Shown here piece after piece: positions 42,558 to 51,425 of a stretch of 64,000 nt of DNA. Made by a program: the position numbers and the translations under genes. The notes below the pieces were generated by a model. That model was given only the letters and a program-made list of their open reading frames with translations. It did not search any database and was not told where the DNA came from. Position 1 is the stretch's first letter; each line of letters begins with the position of its first letter. The DNA lies in assembly GCF_017656375.1 (NCBI RefSeq), contig NZ_JACDOB010000001.1, forward strand, positions 62,001 through 126,000, in the 5' to 3' direction. The DNA is from Thermovirga sp. GTDB lineage: Bacteria > Synergistota > Synergistia > Synergistales > Thermovirgaceae.

Positions 42558-43409
42558 TTACTTACCTTCCTCCTCACTTAAAAGTTCCCTTACAAATCTA
42601 GGCAGAACGAAAGAAGCTTCATGTATCGAACGGCTGTAGTACCTTGTCTCAACAGGAACATCTCTAAGGGGTTTAGATGGGTCTGGCCCTTTACTTCCTA
42701 CTGTATAAGTCCACATGCCAGTTGGATAGGTAGGCATGGCACCCCAACAAAGCTTTACGATAGGGAACACTTTTGACATCTCATCATAAGCACCCTTGAC
42801 AATATCTGCTTCAGCAAAAGGAGATTCTGTTTGAGCTATCATCATACCATTGTCTCTTAGGGCGTTGAAGACATCCATGTAAAAATCACTTTTGAAAAGT
42901 CCAGCGGCAAAATCTACAGGATCGGTGCTATCTACAATGACCACATCAAAATAATCTCTCATTTTTTTGATAAACTTAATTGCATCCATAGGTTTTATTT
43001 CTACTTTCTCATTATCAAGTTCACTGCTTACTGACGGGAAATACTTCCTGGATGCGTTGATTACCTCTTCATCTATATCTACTAAGAAAACTTTCTCTAG
43101 AGAGGGGTGTTTGACAACTTCTCTAACCGTTCCGCCGTCTCCTCCTCCTACGACTAGAACTCTTTGTGGGTTTGGATGGGAGCACATTAAAACGTGAGCC
43201 ATCATTTCATGATACGTAAACTCGTCCTTTTCAGTTATTTGGATAGCACCATCCAACAACATAACCTTGCCATACTCAAAGGTATCAACAACTAAGAGGT
43301 GCTGATAAGGGGTCTGTTTATTACATAGTATTTCCTTCAACCGCAGCCCCAAACGCATATTGCCTGTTTGATATTCAGTAACCCAAAGGTCAGCTGTTCT
43401 CTTTTCCAT
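42558..43409 (-). CDS. speE: Spermidine synthase
   Basis: Transfers the aminopropyl group of decarboxylated SAM to putrescine. The 283-residue protein has the polyamine synthase order: WVTEYQTGNMRLGLRLKEI, LLDGAIQITEKDEFTYHEMMAHV, the glycine-rich VVGGGDGGTVREV, VFLVDIDEEVINASRKYFP, and DVVIVDSTDPVDFAAGLF with the catalytic Asp. The WGAMPTYPTGMWTY region near the end is typical. It lies 20 bases after pdaD and two bases before speB. Substrate specificity (putrescine rather than agmatine) is inferred from the operon. Confidence 0.94.
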   Translation of the reverse strand: MEKRTADLWVTEYQTGNMRLGLRLKEILCNKQTPYQHLLVVDTFEYGKVMLLDGAIQITEKDEFTYHEMMAHVLMCSHPNPQRVLVVGGGDGGTVREVVKHPSLEKVFLVDIDEEVINASRKYFPSVSSELDNEKVEIKPMDAIKFIKKMRDYFDVVIVDSTDPVDFAAGLFKSDFYMDVFNALRDNGMMIAQTESPFAEADIVKGAYDEMSKVFPIVKLCWGAMPTYPTGMWTYTVGSKGPDPSKPLRDVPVETRYYSRSIHEASFVLPRFVRELLSEEEGK

Positions 43410-43428
43410 TTTTCACCAGCCACTTCAC

Positions 43429-43914
43429 TTAAATTTTTTTATTTCTGTAGTCGTAAAAGAGAGGGCATGAAGCTATTACTGAACCACATACTTTAACGAT
43501 ATGGTCTATAGCTTTTACCTTTACTTCTTTGAGTTTCAAGCTTCTCATGTCAAAGGCTTCTACAACCATACTTTCCACTTTCTGGGCGGCTTCATCAGCT
43601 TTACAAAAACCTGAAAATTCCATTATCATACCAAAACTATCAGGATCATCTGGGATCCCAACCCCAATAGCCGCAGCTATGGTTTCTCCTGGAACATCAC
43701 TAGTTATGGATCCATATGCTATTGGCAGAAGAGAGCCCAAAGGCATATCAAGATCGCCTACATACACACACCGGGGAGGAAGGACACTGCTAACTCGTAA
43801 AAGGTTCATATTGCCAATGCCGGCATCAAGTAAAGCTGCATCGAAAGCCGTAAGTTTTTCCTTGCCTTCTCCCTTTCCAACAGACAACGTGAATTTCTCA
43901 GGTATTGGCAACAT
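43429..43914 (-). CDS. pdaD: Pyruvoyl-dependent arginine decarboxylase
   Basis: Self-processing enzyme that decarboxylates arginine to agmatine. The 161-residue proenzyme has GNMNLLRVSSVLPP at about 34-47; by analogy to the Methanocaldococcus jannaschii enzyme, cleavage between S42 and S43 would create the pyruvoyl group on S43. GSLLPIAYGSI, DDPDSFGMIMEFSG and AAQKVESMVVEAF are family segments. This form is common in archaea and sporadic in bacteria. First gene of a complete arginine-to-spermidine operon, with a very good promoter upstream. ATG 43914 has GGAGG. Confidence 0.94.
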   Translation of the reverse strand: MLPIPEKFTLSVGKGEGKEKLTAFDAALLDAGIGNMNLLRVSSVLPPRCVYVGDLDMPLGSLLPIAYGSITSDVPGETIAAAIGVGIPDDPDSFGMIMEFSGFCKADEAAQKVESMVVEAFDMRSLKLKEVKVKAIDHIVKVCGSVIASCPLFYDYRNKKI

Positions 43915-43967
43915 TTCTACTGCCTCCTAGTTATTTTATATGGTGGGTCTTTTAAAAAAACGGAATA

Positions 43968-43995
43968 ATTATAACGTCACAGTTGTACATGTCAA
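43968..43995 (-). promoter_or_regulatory. Strong promoter of the polyamine operon
   Basis: On the minus strand, consensus TTGACA (43990-43995) and consensus TATAAT (43968-43973) are separated by 16 bases, about 55 bases upstream of pdaD. This is the best sigma-70 type match noticed in the window. No terminator was seen between ispG and this promoter, so readthrough from the upstream operon is also possible. Confidence 0.85.
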
Positions 43996-44029
43996 TTAAT
44001 CAATTTACATCGTGGGAAATTTAAATTCA

Positions 44030-45079
44030 TTAGAAACCTTCAATAATGGACTTAACATAGCTTGCTATCTCTTCTACCGAACATCTGCCAATTACTTTGC
44101 CCTTTTGGAAAAACACTACACCACTTTGTGTTCCTGCGATTCCAAAATCCGCGCCGGATGCTTCTTTGGGCCCGTTAACTTCACAGCCCATAACCGCTAC
44201 TGTCCAATCTTTTGGGAGTTTCCCTAGAGCAGGTTCTATTGCCTCAACAAGCATATTGACATCTACCCTTTTCCTGCCACAGGTGGGACAGGATATAAGG
44301 TCCGCTCGGAAACGCCTAATTCCTAGAGCTTGTAATATTTCTTGACCTACTTTTACTTCTTCCACTGAAGAAGCAGTGAGACTTACTCTTATAGTATCGC
44401 CTATCCCTTGGGATAACATTAAAGCAATGCCAACACTACTTTTAACTATTCCATGGAGCCCTGGACCGGCTTCTGTTATGCCAATATGTAATGGATAAGG
44501 ATATAGTTGTCTTAGCAAAGTGTTAGCTTTCAAAGTTGCTTTTACCGAGGTGGCTTTTGCGGAAATTATTAGATCCTCAAAATCCTCGTCCTGCATAAGA
44601 TTTATTTGCTCTTTCACTGCCAGGACTAAGGCAAGGGCTTCATCGCCTTGAGCCTTTTCGTAAAAGCTAGAAGCCAAAGAACCTCCATTGACCCCAATTC
44701 TTATTACTACTCCCTTGTCTTTTGCCATGCTTATGATCTCGCGCAAAGCTTTTTTGTTTTTCATGTTGCCTGGATTTATTCTTATCGAAGGGCACCCTGA
44801 TTCCATTGCTGCCAAAGCTAGATTGCCGTCAAAGTGTATGTCTGCCATAATCGGAATAGTGGCTTCCTTTACTAAATAATCCAAATCCTGTTTTAGGTCT
44901 AATGAAGGAAAGGCAACTCGCAGTAGTTCGCAACCAACTTCTTTCAGCTTTTTGACTTCGGATAAAATTGCATCCCTTCTGTTTAAAGGGACTTTAAGCA
45001 TACTTTCTACTCTGACTGGGTAGTTGTCACCTATTCCCATTTTGTTTATGAAAACACATCTACTATTATGCTTTTTCAT
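44030..45079 (-). CDS. ispG: 4-hydroxy-3-methylbut-2-enyl diphosphate synthase (IspG/GcpE)
   Basis: Iron-sulfur enzyme converting MEcPP to HMBPP in the MEP pathway. The 349-residue protein is the short bacterial form: PVRVESML near 21-28, GCELLRVAFPS, PIMADIHFDGNLALAAM, IRINPGN, and the [4Fe-4S] ligands C264, C267 (SCPTCGRKRVDV) and C299 (VAVMGCEVNGP), the last followed by the conserved E-V-N-G-P. Last gene of a long operon running from about 57.2 kb; rseP lies nine bases upstream, and dxr is one gene further away. Confidence 0.96.
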   Translation of the reverse strand: MKKHNSRCVFINKMGIGDNYPVRVESMLKVPLNRRDAILSEVKKLKEVGCELLRVAFPSLDLKQDLDYLVKEATIPIMADIHFDGNLALAAMESGCPSIRINPGNMKNKKALREIISMAKDKGVVIRIGVNGGSLASSFYEKAQGDEALALVLAVKEQINLMQDEDFEDLIISAKATSVKATLKANTLLRQLYPYPLHIGITEAGPGLHGIVKSSVGIALMLSQGIGDTIRVSLTASSVEEVKVGQEILQALGIRRFRADLISCPTCGRKRVDVNMLVEAIEPALGKLPKDWTVAVMGCEVNGPKEASGADFGIAGTQSGVVFFQKGKVIGRCSVEEIASYVKSIIEGF

Positions 45080-45088
45080 ATCTATAAC

Positions 45089-46138
45089 TCAGTTCCCTCC
45101 ATGCGTTAAGATTTTTACTAAGTCCTTCCATGTTACGGCAACCAATAAAGAAAGCAATACGATAAACCCCACTAAATGTATATATTGCTCCCACTTTTCC
45201 GGTATTCTTCTCCTAAACACCATTTCTGCAGCAACTATGATCAATCTGCCACCATCAAGCGCTGGGAAGGGGAACAAATTTAATACCCCCAAGTGCAGAT
45301 TGATTAGCGCAAGGAAAGATACAAAGCTCCAAAATCCTTCCTTGGCTGCTTGTCCTGCCATGGTAGCTATACCTAAAGGCCCTGTGACAGAGACATCCGA
45401 TCTACCAGTTATCCACCTGACGATCCCTTCTAATATTTGTACACTAAACCCCCATATATAATCTACAGATTTGAAAACAGCAGATATAGGATTGTATGTT
45501 ACCCTAGCTGGCTGTATCCCCAACAGTGGATATCCATATTCTGGATCAACCGGTATTTCTGCGAATATCTCTTTAACTTTGCCTTCTTTTTTTATCTTTA
45601 TTTTCACTGGTCCAGGCTTGTTTCCGATATTTCTTATAGCTTCAGACATCTCTTTCCAGTTCTCTACAGCTCGGTTCCCAACCTCAATTATGATGTCACC
45701 TTTTTCTAATCCATATTTCTCAGCAGGATAGCCTTTGAGCACATTTCCTATTTTCGTCGAATTTAAATCTAAAACTCCGTGAGTTGATAGTAAGAACGCT
45801 GTTAATAATATGGCGATAACGATATTAGCAATTGACCCGCTTGCAAGAACTATGAATCTTCTCCATGCTGGTTTCCCTCCAAAATCCATTCCTGGTAGTA
45901 CTTGCTCCCCTTCTTTTTCTTCTCCCATACCAGCAAGCCTGACAAACCCACCAATGGGAATACTCCTCAAAGACCAAACAGTCTCTCCTACTTTTTTTTG
46001 GTAGATGCAAGGCCCCATTCCAAAAGAGAACTCATGGACCTGAATACCATTCCATTTAGCTGTTATATAATGGCCAAACTCATGAGAGATTACACATATA
46101 CCTATAACAATAAGAAAAGATAAGGCACTTATTACCAT
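45089..46138 (-). CDS. rseP: Site-2 protease RseP (RIP zinc metalloprotease)
   Basis: Intramembrane protease that cuts anti-sigma factors or signal-peptide remnants. The 349-residue protein has HEFGH at 19-23 in the first membrane helix, FSFGMGP after it, a single periplasmic PDZ domain (about 120-200, YPAEKYGLEKGDIIIEVGNRAVENW), and NLFPFPALDGGRLI with the third metal ligand in the later helices. One PDZ domain instead of the two of E. coli resembles RasP-type proteins. Found between dxr and ispG, the common dxr-rseP-ispG arrangement. Confidence 0.95.
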   Translation of the reverse strand: MVISALSFLIVIGICVISHEFGHYITAKWNGIQVHEFSFGMGPCIYQKKVGETVWSLRSIPIGGFVRLAGMGEEKEGEQVLPGMDFGGKPAWRRFIVLASGSIANIVIAILLTAFLLSTHGVLDLNSTKIGNVLKGYPAEKYGLEKGDIIIEVGNRAVENWKEMSEAIRNIGNKPGPVKIKIKKEGKVKEIFAEIPVDPEYGYPLLGIQPARVTYNPISAVFKSVDYIWGFSVQILEGIVRWITGRSDVSVTGPLGIATMAGQAAKEGFWSFVSFLALINLHLGVLNLFPFPALDGGRLIIVAAEMVFRRRIPEKWEQYIHLVGFIVLLSLLVAVTWKDLVKILTHGGN

Positions 46139-46160
46139 TTACTGCACTCCCATCTTAGAA

Positions 46161-47324
46161 TCAAAGATATTTTTTAAATTGTTCCTTGGCTAAAGTTCTT
46201 CCAATATTTACTAGTTCCACGGCATCCTCCAAGGTTTGAGGCTCTTCTCCTTTATACGAATCAAGGGTTTTTCTAATCAGTTTAGGAATCTCAGTAAAAG
46301 TGATTGATCCTTTAATGTAAAGATTTACAGCTTCTTCATCAGCCCCAACTAAAAGAGCAGGATAGGCACCACCCATTCGGGCTGCCTCAATAGCTACAAA
46401 GTAACAAGGATATCGTTTTTCGTCTATTGGTTTTAAGTTAAGGGTTCCCAATTCCAATGGTTTCTCTTCCGCTGGAACATTAAGCCTCTGTGGATAAGAA
46501 AGTGCATATAAAGTTGGTAAAAACATGTCTGGATAGAATGCAGCAAGACATACAGAACCATCTATAAACTCTACTCCTCCGTGAATCCTAGATTCAGGAT
46601 GAATAAATCCTTCAATTCTATCAATGGGCATGTTAAACAAAATGGATGCTTCAATTATTTCCAGCCCTTTATTCATCATTGTGGCGCTATCTATAGTTAT
46701 CTTGTTTCCCATCTGCCACACAGGGTGTTTTAATGCTTCTTTAGGTTTGACTTCCGACAACGCTTCCAGAGGATAATTCAGGAAAGGACCCCCAGAAGCG
46801 GTAATGAACATCCTTCTTACATCTGAGGCCCTACAGCTTTTACCAAGACATAGCCATATAGCATTATGTTCACTGTCTAGCGGCAACAACTGGTTATCAT
46901 GCTTAATGCTTTCCTTTATCCATTTGCCACCGACTATAAGGCTCTCTTTGTTGGCTATTAGTACATCTTTGCCGCTTTTTAACGCTAAAATCAGGGCCTT
47001 TAATGAAGCTACGCCGGAAGAGGCAAATATAACTTTATCAATATTAGGGTCACATACCATTTCCTCCAATGTTTCAGAGCCCGTTTTCAAGTTTATTCCA
47101 AAAATATCATCTTTATCCATATCATATTTTTTACTCTCATATAAATATGCGTTTTTGGCATTAAATTTTTTGCATATACTTATTAACTTTTCAATGTTAC
47201 GATATGCTGCTGCAGAATATAAGGAAAAAACTTGCGGATAAGTTTCTATAACCCTTAAAACGGCACTTCCCACGCTACCCGTTGCACCTATCAAAGCTAT
47301 CTTGTACATATTCATCAACTCCAT
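46161..47324 (-). CDS. dxr: 1-deoxy-D-xylulose 5-phosphate reductoisomerase
   Basis: NADPH-dependent second step of the MEP pathway. The 387-residue protein has the nucleotide-binding IALIGATGSVGSAVLRVIE, then VLIANKESLIVGG, PLDSEHNAIWLCL, TASGGPF, HPVWQMGNKITIDSATMMNKGLEIIEA and the flexible-loop and metal residues expected. The exact start is unclear: three in-frame start codons lie within the first six codons (ATG 47324 first) and the ribosome site is weak. It overlaps cdsA by ten bases. Confidence 0.96.
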   Translation of the reverse strand: MELMNMYKIALIGATGSVGSAVLRVIETYPQVFSLYSAAAYRNIEKLISICKKFNAKNAYLYESKKYDMDKDDIFGINLKTGSETLEEMVCDPNIDKVIFASSGVASLKALILALKSGKDVLIANKESLIVGGKWIKESIKHDNQLLPLDSEHNAIWLCLGKSCRASDVRRMFITASGGPFLNYPLEALSEVKPKEALKHPVWQMGNKITIDSATMMNKGLEIIEASILFNMPIDRIEGFIHPESRIHGGVEFIDGSVCLAAFYPDMFLPTLYALSYPQRLNVPAEEKPLELGTLNLKPIDEKRYPCYFVAIEAARMGGAYPALLVGADEEAVNLYIKGSITFTEIPKLIRKTLDSYKGEEPQTLEDAVELVNIGRTLAKEQFKKYL

Positions 47325-48136
47325 AAATTTCCCCAGAAAAGATATACCAAAGTTGCTGATATAACCACACTATCGAATCTATCCAAAAATCCGCCATGTC
47401 CTGGAATAATATTTCCTGAATCTTTTATCCCTACTTCTCTCTTAAGCAAGGATTCAGCAAGATCGCCCATTTGGCCAAAAGTTCCGCACAGTAAACCAAT
47501 AACAAGTAAAGGAATAGGCCTCAGCTGCCATAAATACGACAAAAGCCCAGCACACAAAAGGCTACCGGTTAGACCTCCAAGAAACCCTTCCATTGTCTTC
47601 TTAGGGCTTACAAGAGGGGCAAGGGGCGTTTTTCCCCATTTGCATCCGATGAGATATGCCATTATATCGCAGCTCCAGGTACAAAGAAACAATGTACCTA
47701 ATATAAAGATACCCCACGGCTGTTGCCTTAGGGTTATCACGAAAGACCATGGCAAAATACAATAAACGATCCCACCAATAGTACCACTCAAGCTATAAAT
47801 GCCGTGGCTGTTTTCCGTAATACTTTTACGTATTATTTCTACAATCATGACAAGAAAAACACATAAAACTAGTAAGGGAAGCACCGCTTCGTAAAAATGG
47901 GAAAATGAAAGAACAAGCACGGTTGCACCCACTAAAAAGCCTATAGCTCTCGAAACATGAAAAAGACCCTTTATCATCCGGTAAAACTCTGCCAATGATC
48001 CCATGGCTACCATTGAGCAAAAGAGAAACCATGGGTAGCCTCCCAAATACAGAGAGCTCACAACTATGGAAACTATAAAGATTCCGCTTGCAGCGCGTTT
48101 TACTAATTCGTTACTTTTAATATTAAATAGATCCAT
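47315..48136 (-). CDS. cdsA: Phosphatidate cytidylyltransferase
   Basis: Makes CDP-diacylglycerol for phospholipid synthesis at the inner membrane. The start is placed at ATG 48136 (MDLFNIKSNELVKRAASG), ten bases after AAGAGG, giving 273 residues; the longer frame into uppS is not supported. About seven to eight membrane helices are visible, and the C-terminal signature SPKKTMEGFLGGL...FGQMGDLAESLLKREVGIKDSGNIIPGHGGFLDRFDS is complete, with its Asp/Lys/Arg catalytic residues. It overlaps uppS by 14 bases. Confidence 0.94.
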   Translation of the reverse strand: MDLFNIKSNELVKRAASGIFIVSIVVSSLYLGGYPWFLFCSMVAMGSLAEFYRMIKGLFHVSRAIGFLVGATVLVLSFSHFYEAVLPLLVLCVFLVMIVEIIRKSITENSHGIYSLSGTIGGIVYCILPWSFVITLRQQPWGIFILGTLFLCTWSCDIMAYLIGCKWGKTPLAPLVSPKKTMEGFLGGLTGSLLCAGLLSYLWQLRPIPLLVIGLLCGTFGQMGDLAESLLKREVGIKDSGNIIPGHGGFLDRFDSVVISATLVYLFWGNLWS

Positions 48137-48836
48137 AACGTCTTTGCCTCTTAGCATATGATTCAAGGGCTTCATTGAAGTCTTTTTCTGAGAAATCAGG
48201 CCACAATGTCTCAGTAAAGAAAAATTCTGCATAGCTTGACTGCCATAGTAAGAAATTACTTAATCTCACTTCGCCGCTAGTTCTTATTACTAAATCTGGA
48301 TCTGGTACGTCAGGTAAATATAAACAAGACCTGAACAGAGATTCATCCACATTGGGTGGATTCATGTTCAACAATTTCTTTACTGCGTCTATAATCTCTT
48401 GCCTTCCTCCATAATTTATACACAATATAAGATCTAAAGTTTTACAGTGGGAGGTATCATTTTCTACTTTTTCCATGAACAACCTCAATTTTTCTGGAAG
48501 GGATTCTATTCTCCCAGCAAAACGCAATCGTATATCGTTTTTCTTCAATTCAGAACTTTTATTTGCCAAATAGCTTTTTAAAAGGTCAAATAGACCTTCA
48601 ACTTCTTCTTTAGGCCTTTTCCAATTTTCTGTCGAAAATGCATAAAGGGTCAAATATCTTATTTTATTTTTCACAACTAACTTCAAAACCTTTTCTACTG
48701 TCTTTGCTCCTGCTTTGTGGCCAAAAAGCCTAGGCAGGTTTCTTTTTTGAGCCCATCTTCCGTTACCATCCATTATGATAGCTATATGTCGAGGCATGCT
48801 ATTATTTTTCTGTTGAGTTACTTGAGTTGTTCCCAT
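48123..48836 (-). CDS. uppS: Undecaprenyl diphosphate synthase (cis-prenyltransferase)
   Basis: Extends farnesyl diphosphate to the C55 lipid carrier for cell-wall polymers. The 237-residue protein has IAIIMDGNGRWAQKRNLPRLFGHKAGA, LTLYAFSTENWKRP, RFAGRIESLPEKL, NYGGRQEIIDAVK, and PDLVIRTSGEVRLSNFLLWQSSYAEF with the closing WPDF. ATG 48836 is six bases after AGGGTG; a GTG at 48845 is in frame but overlaps that site. It starts right after the uracil-DNA glycosylase stop codon. Confidence 0.96.
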   Translation of the reverse strand: MGTTQVTQQKNNSMPRHIAIIMDGNGRWAQKRNLPRLFGHKAGAKTVEKVLKLVVKNKIRYLTLYAFSTENWKRPKEEVEGLFDLLKSYLANKSSELKKNDIRLRFAGRIESLPEKLRLFMEKVENDTSHCKTLDLILCINYGGRQEIIDAVKKLLNMNPPNVDESLFRSCLYLPDVPDPDLVIRTSGEVRLSNFLLWQSSYAEFFFTETLWPDFSEKDFNEALESYAKRQRRYGSI

Positions 48837-48837
48837 T

Positions 48838-49428
48838 TTATTCACCCTTTAGCTCTAACCACTTTTGTTTTATTTCCTGTATATCTATCCACGTATAATA
48901 TTTAGGGCTTCCTACTTTGTTCGAAGCATTCCTTAAAAGATAACTAGGATGAAACATAGGCCTAACTAAAATTCCTCTCCAATTGAACCACTTCCCCCTA
49001 AGCTTAGAGATGCCCTCTGTAGTTTTTAACAACCATTTGGTAGGAGTGGAACCCAAACACACTATGATCTTGGGGTTTATCAATGCAATCTGGGACATCA
49101 AATATTGATCACAAGCTGTCATTTCTTCAATAGTGGGTACCCTGTTGTTAGGTGGACGACACTTTACGACGTTAGTAATGTACAGTTCCTCTCTCTTAAT
49201 ATTCACTGACTCAAAAATTTTATCCAATAACTGTCCTGCCCTTCCCACAAAAGGGAGCCCTCTTTCATCTTCCTCAGCCCCTGGCCCTTCTCCTACGAAC
49301 ATAAGATCTGTCTCCGTATTACCATAACCAATTACTGCTTGTTTCCTGCTTTCTCCCAGGGGACATTTTTTACATTCTTCTATAAGCTTGCTGAGGTTCT
49401 CCCAAGCAGTTTTTTTTCTCTCGTTCAT
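48838..49428 (-). CDS. Uracil-DNA glycosylase, family 4 (iron-sulfur)
   Basis: Removes uracil from DNA; thermophile-typical family 4. The start is ATG 49428 (MNERKKTAWENLSKL), seven bases after AGAGGTGG, giving 196 residues; a longer frame upstream overlaps the next gene. Features are the cluster cysteines C19 and C22 with two more cysteines in VVKCRPPNN and MTACDQYL, the motif GEGPGAEEDERGLPFVGRAG, and HPSYLLRN. ATGA overlap with the upstream P-loop/Gls24 gene implies coupled translation. Similar proteins were first described as bacteriophage-type DNA polymerase domains, an outdated label. Confidence 0.92.
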   Translation of the reverse strand: MNERKKTAWENLSKLIEECKKCPLGESRKQAVIGYGNTETDLMFVGEGPGAEEDERGLPFVGRAGQLLDKIFESVNIKREELYITNVVKCRPPNNRVPTIEEMTACDQYLMSQIALINPKIIVCLGSTPTKWLLKTTEGISKLRGKWFNWRGILVRPMFHPSYLLRNASNKVGSPKYYTWIDIQEIKQKWLELKGE

Positions 49429-50288
49429 CGAAAGTCCACCTCTTGTATAATTATGTCTATCTTCTTGATATCTAAACCGGTAAAGGTTGATATGGCTCGA
49501 TATAATTTTTTTCTTATTAGGTTCCCTAATTCTGTAAACTGCATCTCTCCGCATATTGCTTTAACTTGTATAGAGAGAGCTACACTATCGTCAAAGGATT
49601 TTACATCCACCCCAAGGACCTTAGCCACACCTCTGGTTCCGGCAGCTACAAATTTTGCTATCTGCTCTATTGCTGTGGGTTCTATATTTAGGTTTCCGTA
49701 AAACCTGAAAGGTGGCCTAACTATTGTTTTTTCTCCTTCGTTAGCTGATTTATCACCCAAGAGGACCTTCAGCCTGCCAACAAGTTTCCCTGCAAAGTTT
49801 CTTCTAACTTGTACGTGAGAAACAGGAATAACATGTTGTCCCTTGGCGGTACGCTCCCGTCTTGCGTTCTGTATCTCTTCTTGAGATGCTACGTCTTCTA
49901 TCCTAACTATTTCCTCCGGAGCGTCCAATCCCAAATTATCTGTTATTCGTTCCACCATTCCAAGCGAAGTAGATATTACCATTACTGTACAAGGCTTTGC
50001 TTTTTTTAAAAAGGCTCTGACTGTTTCCCTATGGTCCTTAAACTGAAACAATGCTCTCCGAATAGCTTTTACTTGGTTTTTTTCTGCTTTTGCGCTTTTA
50101 CCACATACAATTTGACCTTTCCTTATTACCAATCCATCGTCAATTATATAATCTGCCCCCAAGCTATTAGCTACCAGCTGAGCTCGCTGACTTTTCCCTG
50201 TGCCTGCAGGGCCCACAAAAGCTATAACTTTTACCCCTTCAATTTTCTGTTCATTTGAATCTTTATTAGCATTACAGTTACAACTCAA
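49425..50288 (-). CDS. P-loop ATPase fused to an Asp23/Gls24-like domain
   Basis: No named family is known to me for the whole protein. The 287 residues divide into an N-terminal P-loop domain (about 18-190), with Walker A FVGPAGTGKSQ at 25-34, then IIDDGLVIRKGQIVCG and a VMVISTSLGMVERI strand, and a C-terminal Asp23/Gls24 (DUF322-like) domain (about 195-287) with NIEPTAIEQIAKFVAAGTRGVAKVLGVD, VALSIQVKAICGEMQF and TGLDIKKIDIIIQEVDF. The first residues hold two cysteines (CNC). Start is TTG 50288, inside the end of hisC. Stand-alone Asp23/Gls24 proteins are envelope-stress or membrane-associated; the ATPase fusion is unusual. Confidence 0.75.
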   Translation of the reverse strand: MSCNCNANKDSNEQKIEGVKVIAFVGPAGTGKSQRAQLVANSLGADYIIDDGLVIRKGQIVCGKSAKAEKNQVKAIRRALFQFKDHRETVRAFLKKAKPCTVMVISTSLGMVERITDNLGLDAPEEIVRIEDVASQEEIQNARRERTAKGQHVIPVSHVQVRRNFAGKLVGRLKVLLGDKSANEGEKTIVRPPFRFYGNLNIEPTAIEQIAKFVAAGTRGVAKVLGVDVKSFDDSVALSIQVKAICGEMQFTELGNLIRKKLYRAISTFTGLDIKKIDIIIQEVDFR

Positions 50289-51387
50289 CAGATGTCAACA
50301 CCTTCTTCAATGAGGCAAGAAATTTCTCATTCTCTTCCGGTAAGCCGACAGACACTCTAAGATGCCCAGGCAACCCTAAATCACTTCCTTTTCTAACTAT
50401 AACCCCTTCTTTTAACAACAATTCAAATATTAAATCTGATTTGGGATGTTTTATAAGAAGAAAGTTTGCACAGGAACTTATAGTATACATACCCAACTCC
50501 CTAAGAGACTCCAATAACTTCTTTCTTTCAGCTATTGTCTTAATACGAACTTCTCTGACGTGATCTTCCTCGGCAAGCGCAGCAGCTGCGGCCTTTTGAG
50601 CTATACTATTCACTTCAAAAACCGGATGCGTCTTATCGTAAGCATCTACAACGACTTTAGGTGCAATAGCATAAGCAACCCTTAAAGCTGCAAGCCCATA
50701 GATCTTGGAAAATGTCCTTATAACAACGACCCTTCCAACTTGCCTGAAAAGCTCAACTCCTGCCAAATAAGCAGGATCGTCTACATACTCGGCATATGCT
50801 TCGTCCACAATGAGAAGAACTCCTTTGCTTTCGAGCTCTACTGCAAGTTTTATAAGTTCACTTCTGGGTATCATTTTGCCTGTGGGGTTATTGGGGTTGC
50901 AGATTACCAATGCTTTAGTTTTTTCGCTGCAATTTGATATTAAATCTTCCACCATCCAGTAATCTTCATCTTTTGCATTGATTTCAATACACTTAGCAGA
51001 TGCCGCAATAGCAGCAAGTTTATAAAGCGGATACGTAGGTGTTGGCAAAACAATTTCTTCACCAGGGTTTATTATTGCGTGAAGTAGAGAGTGTAAAATA
51101 CCTTCAGTTCCTGCCCCGATAATTACCTCTTTAGGAGATACTCCCCATTTAGTCGCTATGATTTTTCGTAAAAAATACGAACCTGGCTCGGGATATCTTT
51201 GCACTTCCTTGGAACCTCTCACTATGGCTTCACACACTGCATCTGGCAAAGGCCAGGGACTTTCGTTGGAGCACAGTTTAACTATTTTTTCAAATCCTAG
51301 CTCTCTTTGCAGTTCTTGAATAGGTTTGCCGTAACGATATTTCTCAACCAAATTAAGGTCTTCACGAACTATTTTTTTAACCCACAT
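50278..51387 (-). CDS. hisC: Histidinol-phosphate aminotransferase family PLP enzyme
   Basis: PLP-dependent fold-type I aminotransferase, best match HisC: KLCSNESPWPLP near the start, GAGTEGILHSLLHAI, PTPTYPLYKLAA, VICNPNNPTG, IVDEAYAEYV, and TFSKIYGLAALRVAYAI with the Schiff-base lysine. Length 369 is typical. No other his genes lie near, and such lone hisC genes may act on aromatic amino acids or phenylpyruvate, so the biosynthetic label is tentative. ATG 51387 has AAAGGGGG. It sits 38 bases after murA and overlaps the P-loop/Gls24 gene. Confidence 0.85.
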   Translation of the reverse strand: MWVKKIVREDLNLVEKYRYGKPIQELQRELGFEKIVKLCSNESPWPLPDAVCEAIVRGSKEVQRYPEPGSYFLRKIIATKWGVSPKEVIIGAGTEGILHSLLHAIINPGEEIVLPTPTYPLYKLAAIAASAKCIEINAKDEDYWMVEDLISNCSEKTKALVICNPNNPTGKMIPRSELIKLAVELESKGVLLIVDEAYAEYVDDPAYLAGVELFRQVGRVVVIRTFSKIYGLAALRVAYAIAPKVVVDAYDKTHPVFEVNSIAQKAAAAALAEEDHVREVRIKTIAERKKLLESLRELGMYTISSCANFLLIKHPKSDLIFELLLKEGVIVRKGSDLGLPGHLRVSVGLPEENEKFLASLKKVLTSVEL

Positions 51388-51425
51388 AGAGTATACCCCC
51401 TTTGTATAGGAGCATTAATTTGCAC

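Noticed and set aside
48137-48232. N-terminal extension of cdsA
   Set aside because: Would overlap uppS by over 100 bases and adds non-family sequence.
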